DNA from: a virus
Length of the DNA: 64,000 nucleotides
Strand: one strand, 5' to 3'
Virus record (IMG/VR): IMGVR_UViG_3300041402_000314
Coordinates: 62,001-126,000 of that record
A program made the position numbers and the translations under genes. This document shows positions 32,178 to 40,882 of the stretch, one piece after another. Position 1 is the first letter of the stretch. Each line of letters begins with the position of its first letter. Under the pieces are notes generated by a model. The model saw nothing but the letters and a program-made list of their open reading frames with translations, was not told where the DNA came from and ran no database searches.

Positions 32178-33860
32178 ATGGCTAAATATACAGTAAGAGG
32201 AAAGGGAGAAACGACCTTAACCGATAGAAATTTCATCACTGAAGGCGGTGAGGGGAAAGTCTATGGGAAAGGCTCTACTATATACAAAATATATAGCGAT
32301 ATCAATAAGATGATACCAGAAGCCAAGATAAAGGAACTCGAAGTATTGACTTCGCCCAATATAATGAATCCTCAGAATGTCATACTAGATCAGAAATCTC
32401 GTATGGTTGGATTCACTATGGATAGGATAGACAACTCTCTGCCTATATGTAAACTGTTTACTACTGACTTCAGGAATAGAAATAATATAACGCCTGAGAT
32501 CATAGTCGATCTTGTAGATAATATACAAGAGACATTGAATTCCATACACGAAAAGAAAATAATATGCGTGGATTTAAACGAATTAAATTATCTGGTCAAG
32601 GAAAACGACTTTAAGACACCTTATTTTATAGATGTCGATTCGTACCAGACACCTAATTTTCCTGCTACTGCGATAATGCCTAACATAAGGGATTATAATA
32701 CGAATGGATTTAATCGCTTGACAGACTGGTATAGTTTCGCTATAATAGCTTTTCAGTTGTTCATTGGCATACATCCTTTTAAAGGTAAGAATCCTAATTT
32801 CAAGAAGAATAGCCTCATAGAGCGCATGAAACAGAATGTTAGTGTCTTTGATAAGGATACGAGGGTTCCTGCCTCTACAAGGGATTTTAGCCACATTCCT
32901 AGCCATTATATGGCGTGGTTCGAAAGGCTATTCCAGAAAGGTGAGAGATTAGAGCCACCTTCTATAGCTGGACTGCTTAATGTAATGCAGGTTCAAACAG
33001 AAATAATAGATAGTACGGATAACTTTATAATAAAATTTCTCCGAGACTATAAGAATCCTGTTACCAGTTATTTCAATTTTAGTGGTACTGATGGAACCAC
33101 CACTACGAAGGAAGGTTATATAGGCAAGGTAGGATATGATATCGATAACGCCAATTCGGTTCTGGTATTCGGTGAAAAATTCCTTACACCAATAATAGCG
33201 ACTGTAACGGATGAAAAATTAGTCTTGACAAACCTGAAGACAAATGTTATAATCCCTAATGTATTCATAAACGCTAAGAAAATAACTAAGGTAGGGAATA
33301 AGTTATTTGTATATCAGGGCGAGAAGTTCTTGGAAGTAGGTATAGTTGAAATGAATGGTAAGGTACTGGCGAACGTAGCTAAGACCTACAATGTTATGCC
33401 TAACTCCACTCAGGTATTTGATGGGTTCCTTTATAGCACTATGTTGGAGAAACCATATCTGATGATACCTCAGAATGGTAATTTCGTTCCTGTTCCAGTA
33501 AAAGAGCTGGAGAAATACAAGATCATAGACGGTAAATTTGAGAACGGTGTCTGTGTGATAACAGCATATAAAGATGGTGGCTATGATCGGTTTACCTTTG
33601 TCTTCGAGGGAGTTAATTATACCTTCAGGAAAGATGAGGATGTAGCTGGAAAATCGGTTAACTTCACTGTTCTAAGCAATGGAATAGTCGTTAGTATAAC
33701 TGATGATGGAACTATGGAGATATTTAAGAATGATAGTAGCCATAATAAGATGAAGGTTATACATGACCCTGCTATCAGTTCCGATATGAAACTCTGTAAT
33801 AACGGCCTCGAAGTATTATTCTATCGAGGCAATGAAATGTACTCTTTAAAGATGAAGTGA
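32178..33860 (+). CDS. protein kinase-like protein of the TerY-P triad
   Basis: A 560-residue protein. The first ~270 residues are a divergent Ser/Thr kinase: glycine loop TEGGEGKVYGKG, Lys in IYKIYSD, catalytic loop IICVDLNELNYLV (in place of HRDxxxxN, Asp and Asn kept), DFG-equivalent FIDVDSYQTP, and DWYSFAIIAFQLFIGIHPF as the APE/F-helix region. The remaining ~290 residues are all-beta with repeated short units, propeller-like. It is the third member of the vWA, PP2C, kinase set and stands three genes after the phosphatase. Confidence 0.82.
   Translation: MAKYTVRGKGETTLTDRNFITEGGEGKVYGKGSTIYKIYSDINKMIPEAKIKELEVLTSPNIMNPQNVILDQKSRMVGFTMDRIDNSLPICKLFTTDFRNRNNITPEIIVDLVDNIQETLNSIHEKKIICVDLNELNYLVKENDFKTPYFIDVDSYQTPNFPATAIMPNIRDYNTNGFNRLTDWYSFAIIAFQLFIGIHPFKGKNPNFKKNSLIERMKQNVSVFDKDTRVPASTRDFSHIPSHYMAWFERLFQKGERLEPPSIAGLLNVMQVQTEIIDSTDNFIIKFLRDYKNPVTSYFNFSGTDGTTTTKEGYIGKVGYDIDNANSVLVFGEKFLTPIIATVTDEKLVLTNLKTNVIIPNVFINAKKITKVGNKLFVYQGEKFLEVGIVEMNGKVLANVAKTYNVMPNSTQVFDGFLYSTMLEKPYLMIPQNGNFVPVPVKELEKYKIIDGKFENGVCVITAYKDGGYDRFTFVFEGVNYTFRKDEDVAGKSVNFTVLSNGIVVSITDDGTMEIFKNDSSHNKMKVIHDPAISSDMKLCNNGLEVLFYRGNEMYSLKMK
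33225..33253 (+). promoter_or_regulatory. perfect sigma70 promoter inside the kinase gene
   Basis: TTGACA 33225-33230, TATAAT 33248-33253, 17 bp, in the C-terminal third of the kinase gene. Confidence 0.6.
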
Positions 33861-33870
33861 GGTATTGAAA

Positions 33871-34224
33871 ATGGAAAAGCCATATATTGAAGAAAAAGTT
33901 ATAACCACACTTAGAAAGTATAATCCAGATTATGGTGATGATAGAATATGTATGTGCGGTCATCCCTACTATCGACATTTTGATAGCTATGAAGATATGT
34001 ATCCTCGCGGTTGTAAGTATTGTGGTTGTTTTACTTTTAAAGAAGAAAATCCGAATGAATGGCGAAAATCTTCTATTCGTCCTACAAAAGCTGGATATTA
34101 CGAAACGAAATGTATATACGATTCAAAAGATCACATATATGAAAGATTCTACAATAGAAAAACAGATAGGTGGGGAACTAGAAATTTTCCCTACCAGCCT
34201 ACTTACTGGAGACCAATCGCGTGA
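33871..34224 (+). CDS. hypothetical protein with zinc site and DUF551-like end
   Basis: A 117-residue protein from ATG 33871. CMCGHPYYRHFDSYE and GCKYCGCFTF give a Cys/His zinc site. The C-terminal part (PTKAGYYETKCIY ... YWRP) looks like the small DUF551-type phage domain. Function unknown. Confidence 0.7.
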   Translation: MEKPYIEEKVITTLRKYNPDYGDDRICMCGHPYYRHFDSYEDMYPRGCKYCGCFTFKEENPNEWRKSSIRPTKAGYYETKCIYDSKDHIYERFYNRKTDRWGTRNFPYQPTYWRPIA

Positions 34225-34490
34225 CACCATATTTAATAATTTTTACAACAGCATTTATCCAGATATTTTTTGTATCTTTACAGACAATACAGATTGCTAG
34301 GGTTGATACTATGGAGTATGCAGCAACTAGAATATTCGTGGTAAGTATTTGTATTGCACTAGCATGGCTTTATAATATAAATAAAGGCGTAAAGGATTGC
34401 CGTCTAACAAAATTTATTTATATTATGGGTACATCAACTGGTGCTGTTTGTGGAGCTAAAGTAAACGCTATAATTGGAGCGATAATATGA
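34221..34490 (+). CDS. small membrane protein, 89 aa
   Basis: GTG start on the preceding stop, GGAG upstream. Three hydrophobic stretches (1-20, 34-50, 62-89). No specific motif. Confidence 0.65.
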   Translation: MTPYLIIFTTAFIQIFFVSLQTIQIARVDTMEYAATRIFVVSICIALAWLYNINKGVKDCRLTKFIYIMGTSTGAVCGAKVNAIIGAII

Positions 34491-34783
34491 AAAAGGAAAA
34501 TATTCAAACCCCTGCTGATTTCGAAGAATATTATGGTAGTCTGCCGAGTGTGGAAACAAAATGGAAGAAGGTGGATATCGTAAAGGAAGAATTTGATATC
34601 ATGGATTTGATGGGCGCAACGGTGGTCTATCACGGAAATACCAGTGAGGATAAATCTATAGGTATGGTGGGAACTCACGAGAGAGAAATGGTCATAGTTT
34701 GGAAAGATAATTGTGAGGATACCATTATAGATTCCGATCATGGTAGACAAGTTCTTAAGGAAAGTAGAATATTTCCGATATAA
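34487..34783 (+). CDS. hypothetical protein, 98 aa
   Basis: Overlaps the membrane-protein stop (ATGA). Beta-rich second half with MVIVWKDNCEDTIIDSDHG. Not recognised. Confidence 0.65.
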   Translation: MKKENIQTPADFEEYYGSLPSVETKWKKVDIVKEEFDIMDLMGATVVYHGNTSEDKSIGMVGTHEREMVIVWKDNCEDTIIDSDHGRQVLKESRIFPI

Positions 34784-34792
34784 GGGGAGAAA

Positions 34793-35179
34793 ATGGATAA
34801 TAGAATTTTTAACGTAAACGGCAAGGGTTGTGAAGATTTACAGGCTACATTAGAGCTTGTATTCAAACAATCGCGCATGACTTGTGATGGTTGGTCATTT
34901 AGTAGAAAGCATGGACTGATATTACATTGGTGTGATGGAGATGCCGTAAATAAACTCCCTTCATCTATAAAGTCCGAAGACGCTACAAAACTCGTGTGGT
35001 CGTGGCTACAGACTGATGAAGCTGGAACTGTTGAACAGGAGCATTGGGATAGTAATTATCAACATGATGGACATAATGGGACAGGATGGAGAGTCTACTG
35101 TGAAGATTGGGGTCATGCGAATAATGATTGGGGTGCTATTTGCGCTATAAAACCAGTCTATCTATGGTATGGTAAATAA
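34793..35179 (+). CDS. conserved-looking hypothetical protein, 128 aa
   Basis: Rich in Trp and His (LILHWCDGDAVNKLP, SWLQTDEAG, GTGWRVYCEDWGH). The residue pattern looks like a compact conserved fold, and the type recurs in large phages as far as I recall, but no function is known to me. Confidence 0.7.
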   Translation: MDNRIFNVNGKGCEDLQATLELVFKQSRMTCDGWSFSRKHGLILHWCDGDAVNKLPSSIKSEDATKLVWSWLQTDEAGTVEQEHWDSNYQHDGHNGTGWRVYCEDWGHANNDWGAICAIKPVYLWYGK

Positions 35180-35188
35180 GGAGAAGTC

Positions 35189-35647
35189 ATGGAGCAGAAA
35201 TACGAAAGTCCTGATGTTAATATTAGGGAAAAAAGTGTTACGTATAAAGAATACAAGAATCCGTCTGTAGCTGTAGACATAATCATAATAAATGAAGATG
35301 GGAGAATAGTTCTGATCGAAAGAAAGAATCCGCCTTATGGTTGGGCATTACCCGGAGGATTTGTTGATTGTGGTGAAACACTTATGAATGCTGCTATCAG
35401 GGAAGCTAAAGAGGAAACATGTGTCGATGTTAAAATATTGGAAAGTTTGGGTGTATACGATGACCCTAAAAGAGACCCTAGACAACATGTAATTTCTGCT
35501 GTTTTCATAGCAACCGCTTTTAATCAGACACCAAAAGCTGCGGATGACGCAAAGAATCTTAAGATATATTCTTTAGATGATTTACCAGAATTGGCTTTCG
35601 ATCATACTAAAATTTTAGATGACTTTATGGGATGGGCTAAAAACTAA
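35189..35647 (+). CDS. Nudix hydrolase
   Basis: A 152-residue Nudix protein. The Nudix box is [20 protein letters not shown] followed by TCV, which keeps the metal-binding REAKEE core but has Cys for the usual Gly. Preceding WALPGG and following SAVFIATAF resemble ADP-ribose pyrophosphatases. It may clean up ADP-ribose or a nucleotide; near the NAD and CoA genes either substrate is possible. Confidence 0.88.
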   Translation: MEQKYESPDVNIREKSVTYKEYKNPSVAVDIIIINEDGRIVLIERKNPPYGWALPGGFVDCGETLMNAAIREAKEETCVDVKILESLGVYDDPKRDPRQHVISAVFIATAFNQTPKAADDAKNLKIYSLDDLPELAFDHTKILDDFMGWAKN

Positions 35648-35880
35648 TGGATAAAGAAATTTATGGTAGATGGTTTTCAGTTTACCGATGTTCTGCCTGT
35701 AAGGAAAGATTGAGACGGAATGTAATGATGTATTCACATGGCTGCTGTCCTCATTGTGGTGTTAAATCAGGAGCCACCATAGTAGATTGTGATGAAGGCT
35801 CGGCAAGAAACATATATACAAAAAGGTCTTTTTGGTTTAAGAAATACAAAAGACATGAATGTAAATGGAGTGAGAAATAA
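35647..35880 (+). CDS. zinc-ribbon protein, 77 aa
   Basis: Overlaps the Nudix stop. CSACKERLRR and CCPHCGVKSG form a zinc ribbon; the tail is very basic (KRSFWFKKYKRHECK). Typical small phage protein; function unknown. Confidence 0.7.
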   Translation: MDKEIYGRWFSVYRCSACKERLRRNVMMYSHGCCPHCGVKSGATIVDCDEGSARNIYTKRSFWFKKYKRHECKWSEK

Positions 35881-36302
35881 TGAATTTGACGATACTTTTT
35901 ATAACACATTTTCTCTTTGACTTTATATTCCAGTCGAGGGAAATGGGTAAAAAGAAATCTGAAGATATCAATTTTCTTCTAAAGCATGGCGGTATCCTCT
36001 TCATGGGTTATATGTGGGCTGCATATGCCATATGTGATAACATAGCTGATATGTTTGCTATGAGTGCCGTAATCGTTCTCATTCATTGTATCCAAGATTG
36101 GTATATCTGGAGAGGTTATAAATGGCTGGCTAAGAGGCAAATAGCTAGAGAGAATTTTGATGGTGATATGAACAATACATGGATGGATGAAGAGCTGAAG
36201 ATATTCAAATATTGGGAAGACCATAAATTTTATGCTACTATAGGTCTCGACCAGACTCTTCATTTCATAACAATAGTTTTAATTTATAATTGGGTGATGT
36301 AA
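35880..36302 (+). CDS. DUF3307-type membrane protein
   Basis: A 140-residue integral membrane protein with helices near 5-20, 37-58, 63-78 and 118-138. THFLFDFIFQSREMGKKKS, an internal HCIQDWYIWR and IGLDQTLHF are the DUF3307 signature. Family function unknown. Confidence 0.8.
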   Translation: MNLTILFITHFLFDFIFQSREMGKKKSEDINFLLKHGGILFMGYMWAAYAICDNIADMFAMSAVIVLIHCIQDWYIWRGYKWLAKRQIARENFDGDMNNTWMDEELKIFKYWEDHKFYATIGLDQTLHFITIVLIYNWVM

Positions 36303-36303
36303 A

Positions 36304-36519
36304 ATGATACGAAAATATAATAAAGATTGTAAATGTTTTAAATGTGGTCATAATGATATATCAGATACTTTTCTAGTAAAAGGTAAATATTACTTCTTGT
36401 TAGATGGAAATTCGCGTAAATGGATTCCAGCCGAAGAAGAAATGATAGAACGCACCTGTCGTAATTGCGGATATCAATTTTATGAATTACCCTTAAATGA
36501 AGGTGGCTTAAATGCTTAG
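36304..36519 (+). CDS. zinc-ribbon protein, 71 aa
   Basis: CKCFKCGHND and CRNCGYQFYELP pairs around a beta hairpin. Overlaps the CoaE start by eight bases, so it is coupled to it. Function unknown. Confidence 0.7.
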   Translation: MIRKYNKDCKCFKCGHNDISDTFLVKGKYYFLLDGNSRKWIPAEEEMIERTCRNCGYQFYELPLNEGGLNA

Positions 36520-37135
36520 AATAGGCTTGACTGGAAATATGGGTTCTGGGAAGGATACGGTAGCCCAAATACTCTCTAAAAAGAAAGGATTCATAGAATC
36601 CAATTCTGATGATATCTGTAGATGGTTATGGGAGAATGATGAGGATATTCAAATAGCGGTCTCTGCTCTTTTCTGTGGTGCTACTGATAGAGCAACCATA
36701 GCTAAATTGGCTTTCGATAATGAAAAAAAGAGAAAGAAATTAGAACAGATTTTTCATCCCAGAGTCGATGGATTACATGCTTGTGATTTTTACATGCATT
36801 ATGATACCGAAGATTTCTTGATCGTCAATTCTCCTCTTCTTATAGAGACTGGTTATTATGAGAAGATGGATTTTGTAGTGGTTGTTGGTGCTGATAGAGA
36901 GACCTGTATCGAGCGAGTTCTGGAACGAAATAAGAATCTAAGTCGAGAAGACATAGAGAAAAGATTGGATATCCAGATGCCTTTAGAAAATATGTTTCCA
37001 TATGCTGATTATGTTGTGGAAAATTGCGGAACTAAAAAAGAGCTTGACAATGAAGTTGAAAAGTTGTATAATAGGCTTCTTGAACTTAAATCTTATGAGG
37101 TGACTAGCAGTGAAAGTAGCAATATATCCGGGTAG
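36512..37135 (+). CDS. coaE: dephospho-CoA kinase
   Basis: A 207-residue P-loop kinase for the last step of CoA synthesis. GLTGNMGSGKDTVAQIL (Walker A), LEQIFHPRVDG, VNSPLLIETG, and the C-terminal EDIEKRLDIQMP and ADYVVENCGTKKEL segments match CoaE closely and argue against the T4 gp1 dNMP kinase. It overlaps the CoaD gene. Phage CoaE with CoaD beside it is unusual. Confidence 0.85.
   Translation: MLRIGLTGNMGSGKDTVAQILSKKKGFIESNSDDICRWLWENDEDIQIAVSALFCGATDRATIAKLAFDNEKKRKKLEQIFHPRVDGLHACDFYMHYDTEDFLIVNSPLLIETGYYEKMDFVVVVGADRETCIERVLERNKNLSREDIEKRLDIQMPLENMFPYADYVVENCGTKKELDNEVEKLYNRLLELKSYEVTSSESSNISG
37044..37072 (+). promoter_or_regulatory. perfect sigma70 promoter inside coaE, before coaD
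   Basis: TTGACA 37044-37049, TATAAT 37067-37072, 17 bp, 38 bases before the coaD start. Confidence 0.7.
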
Positions 37136-37595
37136 TTTTAATCCCTTTCATAGAGGACATGTCGATGTAGTTAGACAAGCCTTAAAGCTATTCGATAAAG
37201 TGATCATAGCTAAAGGCTGTAATCCAGATAAGAATGAATACGTATTGCCTATATTAACCTTCTCCGATGAATTTGTTGGAAAAGAATTACATGGAATTAA
37301 AGATTTCTATGGAAAGGACTCTATGGAAGTGGATAAGTTTACTGGATTATTTACTGACTACATCGAGGAATTCAAAGACGGTATAAAATCTGAGGAATTA
37401 GATGTCCAATTAGCCGTCATCAAAGGTCTCAGGAACGGTCAAGACCTTGAATATGAGAAGAATCAACAATATTGGAATGAAGATTTGGGTATAGAGATTC
37501 CTTTCTTCTATATAATATCTGATAGAAAATATTGTCATATATCCAGTTCTGCTATAAGAGGATTGGAGAAATTTAAGGAGAATAAAGATGGGTGA
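37110..37595 (+). CDS. coaD: pantetheine-phosphate adenylyltransferase
   Basis: A 161-residue nucleotidyltransferase, GTG start. AIYPGSFNPFHRGHVDVV has the adenylyl-binding HxGH; KGCNPDKNE, FTGLFTDY, VIKGLRNGQDLEYEKNQQ and the final ISSSAIRG match CoaD segment by segment. NMN adenylyltransferases share the HxGH and ISSTxxR motifs, so an NAD role cannot be fully excluded, but the GLR-DLEYE block is CoaD-specific. It follows CoaE, the next enzyme of the same pathway. Confidence 0.85.
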   Translation: MKVAIYPGSFNPFHRGHVDVVRQALKLFDKVIIAKGCNPDKNEYVLPILTFSDEFVGKELHGIKDFYGKDSMEVDKFTGLFTDYIEEFKDGIKSEELDVQLAVIKGLRNGQDLEYEKNQQYWNEDLGIEIPFFYIISDRKYCHISSSAIRGLEKFKENKDG

Positions 37596-37683
37596 TAATT
37601 TATCAGTTACTATAGTAATATCTGTTGTTGCGATTTGTATCACAATATATAGTGTAATAGAATTATTACAAAATTGTAATTAA
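37588..37683 (+). CDS. 31-residue single-pass membrane peptide
   Basis: Starts inside the coaD end with AAGGAG upstream. VTIVISVVAICITIYSV is one membrane helix. Very small, but its ribosome site is good. Confidence 0.5.
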   Translation: MGDNLSVTIVISVVAICITIYSVIELLQNCN

Positions 37684-37713
37684 AATTTAAAACTAAAAAC
37701 GGAGGAAAGTAAT

Positions 37714-38163
37714 ATGTTTGGAAAAAATGATAAGAAGTTGATGGAAGAAAATGAAGGACTGGTAACGGCTAATGAGAAGCTTGCAAAGGACATCGATAAG
37801 ATCAAGAAGGAACTGAGTAAGGAAAAGGTTTCCCTAACTGATACTATCGACAGCCTGAGTAATGAGAAGAGGAGACTTAAGGAAGAAGTTGCAGACCTTA
37901 AGCTCCAGAAGAAGATTGAAAATGAAGACCTCAAGCACATGATCAAGATCAAGGAAGAGAAAGCTGAGATCGTTATGGAGAAGAAACAGCTTGAGATGCA
38001 GAGGGAGAGTGATAAAGCTATCCAGACGATCAGAGATGAGTACCAGAAGAAGACTGAATTGAGCCTTGAAGATCAAATCAAAAAGATGGGCGAGACTACC
38101 GATAAGATTATGGCTCTTGTACCTAACATCGGTGTTAAGCTTAAGGGCGACATCACCAAGTAA
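37714..38163 (+). CDS. coiled-coil protein, 149 aa
   Basis: GGAGG precedes the ATG. Residues 8-125 are a nearly continuous heptad coiled coil of Lys and Glu; the last 20 (MALVPNIGVKLKGDITK) are not. No catalytic motif. Codon use is richer in AAG/GAG than in neighbours, hinting at high expression. Possibly structural. Confidence 0.7.
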   Translation: MFGKNDKKLMEENEGLVTANEKLAKDIDKIKKELSKEKVSLTDTIDSLSNEKRRLKEEVADLKLQKKIENEDLKHMIKIKEEKAEIVMEKKQLEMQRESDKAIQTIRDEYQKKTELSLEDQIKKMGETTDKIMALVPNIGVKLKGDITK

Positions 38164-38369
38164 TGGGATTGCCTTTTTATCCTCAAATTATATGGCCTAA
38201 TCCAAGCGGATTGTCACCTATATCTTCTGGCGGATGTTATACTATGGAAACTAACGAAACTGGTTCTGGTTTTGGATGTGGAAGTACGTCTATCAAAGTT
38301 AGAGAAGAGCTGACAATCCGCGAGGAGCTACAAATGGATGTTGATATTTGGCTCGGAGATGTGGTATAA
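38163..38369 (+). CDS. small protein with LQ-E-D-WL tail, member 1
   Basis: A 68-residue protein joined to its neighbours by TAATG overlaps. The first 45 residues are Gly/Ser/Pro rich. The C-terminus LTIREELQMDVDIWLGDVV carries a helical motif that recurs in the next three proteins and in the protein at 42014. Function unknown. Confidence 0.7.
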   Translation: MGLPFYPQIIWPNPSGLSPISSGGCYTMETNETGSGFGCGSTSIKVREELTIREELQMDVDIWLGDVV

Positions 38370-38875
38370 TGGGTGAAATTTTTCATGGTGGTTGTCTTGG
38401 TTGTACCAATCAGGAGTTTTATGACTTAGTGGAATGTGTTGATTGTATGTATTATAAATTCGATGCATTCAGCACTAAACCTAATAATTATAAATCTGAA
38501 AAGCTAACAAAAGAGTATGACCCTGTTACTGATAGTTATTATGCTCTGAAACCTGATGAGAAGATCGTCCATTATCAAGAGAACTATGAACTTGATGAAA
38601 ATGGTAGAGCATTTCAACCAATGCATACTAGGATAGTCAAAAAAAATAATGCGCTTAATACTGTTTGGGATTCTAGGGATGAAAAGTTACCATCATATGA
38701 GGTCGATCATATGGATATAACCCATATGGGTCAAAAATTTCGCATTGCTGGTCATAGAACGGAAGTCCCTGATTATAGCGGTTCTGTTGCTGAATGGGTA
38801 GAACCGCCCAAGGAATTTGGGCTAGTGGATGAACTACAGAAAGAGACCGATGAATGGTTGGTAGGAGTGGTATAG
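38369..38875 (+). CDS. protein with LQ-E-D-WL tail, member 2
   Basis: A 168-residue protein from ATG 38369. Near the start CLGCTNQEFYDLVECVDCMYY has four Cys. It ends LVDELQKETDEWLVGVV, the shared helix. The middle part looks like a small phage domain without known role. Confidence 0.7.
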   Translation: MGEIFHGGCLGCTNQEFYDLVECVDCMYYKFDAFSTKPNNYKSEKLTKEYDPVTDSYYALKPDEKIVHYQENYELDENGRAFQPMHTRIVKKNNALNTVWDSRDEKLPSYEVDHMDITHMGQKFRIAGHRTEVPDYSGSVAEWVEPPKEFGLVDELQKETDEWLVGVV

Positions 38876-39217
38876 ATGAGAAATAGTTTAGATCATTTGC
38901 CTAAATATAACCCCAAGGGTACTGTCTTTGATATCGAGTCTAAAGATTTTAGAGATTCCGCTAGTGATTATGAGAAAATGGCCAGGGATGATATTAATCG
39001 AGGTATGGGTTTGCCTGTTGATATGGTAGATATGAGAGAAAAAATTCTCTCTAGTCTTAGCATTTCAGATAGGATAGCACTTATGCATGGTGATAGTATA
39101 GCAGGAACCTTATTAGGGGTTCCTGTTAATCTCCATAATTATCCTAATATCGGATTTACTAAAGAGCTGACTCTAAGGGAAACCTTACAGGAGGAAATAG
39201 ATAAATGGCTATGTTAA
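38876..39217 (+). CDS. protein with LQ-E-D-WL tail, member 3
   Basis: A 113-residue protein starting right after the previous stop. It ends LTLRETLQEEIDKWLC. The rest (GTVFDIESKDFRDSASDYEK) is unrelated to members 1 and 2, so only the tail is shared. Confidence 0.7.
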   Translation: MRNSLDHLPKYNPKGTVFDIESKDFRDSASDYEKMARDDINRGMGLPVDMVDMREKILSSLSISDRIALMHGDSIAGTLLGVPVNLHNYPNIGFTKELTLRETLQEEIDKWLC

Positions 39218-39645
39218 GTTGTGTCAAGTCTGATGTATTATTAAATGCTATTGGTCAAGAACTTGATGTTAGATATGGGAAAGGAGAAACATATAAAGAT
39301 TTTGACCCTATTAATTATAGAGAGACATATACTCACATAACGGAAGATCATATTAAGAGAACTTTCGAGTTAGATAGATTTGTTATGGAGAGAAATTTAC
39401 GTGGGAATGAATGGTCGAATTCGTTGCGTTTAATTGAGGAAGATCATAGCCATCATTGTCCTGAGATGAGTCCTAAGAAGCAACCAAGGCATGTAATTAA
39501 ACAAGGATTTGAACCCATATATGATTGGGAGTTACCGAAATCAACTAAACCAAAGAAGAAAAGTAAGCTGATAGGTAATATCAGAGAACGTTTACAAAAA
39601 GAAACCGATAACTGGTTAAAATCAGTCCAGAAAGAAGAGGACTAA
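39205..39645 (+). CDS. protein with LQ-E-D-WL tail, member 4
   Basis: A 146-residue basic protein with AGGAGG ten bases upstream of ATG 39205. It ends IRERLQKETDNWLKSVQKEED. His-rich middle (EEDHSHHCPEMSP). The body is different from the other members. Confidence 0.7.
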   Translation: MAMLSCVKSDVLLNAIGQELDVRYGKGETYKDFDPINYRETYTHITEDHIKRTFELDRFVMERNLRGNEWSNSLRLIEEDHSHHCPEMSPKKQPRHVIKQGFEPIYDWELPKSTKPKKKSKLIGNIRERLQKETDNWLKSVQKEED

Positions 39646-39668
39646 ATACTTGGGAGGAATAACAGCAT

Positions 39669-39845
39669 ATGAGATTCATTAAAATTTTAGAAAGAACTCC
39701 TAGATGTGATGAAAGAGTAGATGATAGAATTAACCAATTGCGTGATATTAGTATGTTGGCTGATAAGGTAGGATGTTCGAAAGCTGCTGAGTTCATTAGG
39801 AAAATATCGGCAGGTAAATCGCATTATAAAATTAAAGAAAAGTAA
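39669..39845 (+). CDS. 58-residue hypothetical basic protein
   Basis: Helical, basic (MRFIKILERTPRCDERVDD). GGGAGG lies 11-16 bases upstream. Function unknown. Confidence 0.55.
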   Translation: MRFIKILERTPRCDERVDDRINQLRDISMLADKVGCSKAAEFIRKISAGKSHYKIKEK

Positions 39846-39854
39846 AGAGGATAT

Positions 39855-40586
39855 ATGTTAGGAGAAATTAGGTTAAAATATTTCTTGGATGGTATTGGAA
39901 ATTATAGGGATTGTAGTGATCTTCTTTACACTATTGATTCTAGTACAGATACCCGATATTTTAAAGAAGGGCAGGTAATAGAGATAGACCATGCTTTTTT
40001 TAAAGTAAGGGCTATTGAATTAGCTTATATTCCTCTGCCTTGGGAAGGGAAAGGCGAGAAACCTAATAGGGATAAGCCTATAAAAATAATTTACGTCACA
40101 TCCTGTAAAGTAGTTATGATGGGTGATAAGCGTAAGAAAGAAATTGTCGCCATTAATACGATTCCTAAACTGAAGGATTTACCTGAATTCGATATCTCAG
40201 AGATAGTGGATGATACCGATTACACTCAGGAAGACTTCAAGGATGATTTCGCGTATCTTGAATCAGAAGAAGCTAAAAAGAAGAAAAAGAAAGAAGCGAA
40301 GATAATAGCTAAAGCTGATCTAGCTAAACTGAAAAGTCTCAAGAAGAGAAAGAAGTTATCTACTCCTAAAGAGGAGAAACCTGTTAAAAATCTCAGACGT
40401 AAGATCAGGACTACTGATGTGATGGATATGTTTGGTGGAAATGATACTGAGAAGCCTGAGAATGCTCCTGAGTCCACAAAGAAGGCAAAGGATAAGCCAG
40501 TGTCTAAGAATACTAGAAAGAAGCGTTGTAAGGGCTGTGGTGATCTTTTCAATGACTTAGATAAACATATATGTAAGGGGAAATAA
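39855..40586 (+). CDS. hypothetical protein with basic linker and C-terminal zinc finger
   Basis: A 243-residue protein. N-terminal ~100 residues form a beta-rich domain (GQVIEIDHAFFKVRAIEL). A long Lys/Glu-rich linker follows, then a C-terminal CKGCGDLFNDLDKHIC, a C2HC-type finger. Layout suggests a nucleic-acid-associated protein. Not recognised. Confidence 0.7.
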   Translation: MLGEIRLKYFLDGIGNYRDCSDLLYTIDSSTDTRYFKEGQVIEIDHAFFKVRAIELAYIPLPWEGKGEKPNRDKPIKIIYVTSCKVVMMGDKRKKEIVAINTIPKLKDLPEFDISEIVDDTDYTQEDFKDDFAYLESEEAKKKKKKEAKIIAKADLAKLKSLKKRKKLSTPKEEKPVKNLRRKIRTTDVMDMFGGNDTEKPENAPESTKKAKDKPVSKNTRKKRCKGCGDLFNDLDKHICKGK

Positions 40587-40588
40587 TT

Positions 40589-40882
40589 ATGGATGCCATA
40601 TATGAATTATATACAGGAGATTATATCGATCTTTCAAATCTAGTTCTTGTCAGTAAAATATATTTTTATGATAGTAGTTTAGGCCGTGAACCAGAGAAAG
40701 AATCGTGGGGGCGTGTAGTTTTTAGATGCAAGTTTAGACTTTTAAAAGATACTGTTGATATCGGTGATAATAAGAATGTCACTGGTGAAAAAGAGATCGA
40801 AGAGAAAAAGAAATTTGTTGAACGCGAACGACAAGAGTTAATCAGCGCATGGAATTTATATAGAAAGTCGGAGAGAGAATAA
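40589..40882 (+). CDS. hypothetical protein, 97 aa
   Basis: Beta-rich first half (LSNLVLVSKIYFYDSSL) and charged helix in the second. Follows the previous stop by two bases. Function unknown. Confidence 0.6.
   Translation: MDAIYELYTGDYIDLSNLVLVSKIYFYDSSLGREPEKESWGRVVFRCKFRLLKDTVDIGDNKNVTGEKEIEEKKKFVERERQELISAWNLYRKSERE

Noticed and set aside
36512-37135. T4 gp1-type deoxynucleotide kinase
   Set aside because: The HPRV, NSPLLIETG and ADYVVENCG segments match CoaE, and CoaD is adjacent.
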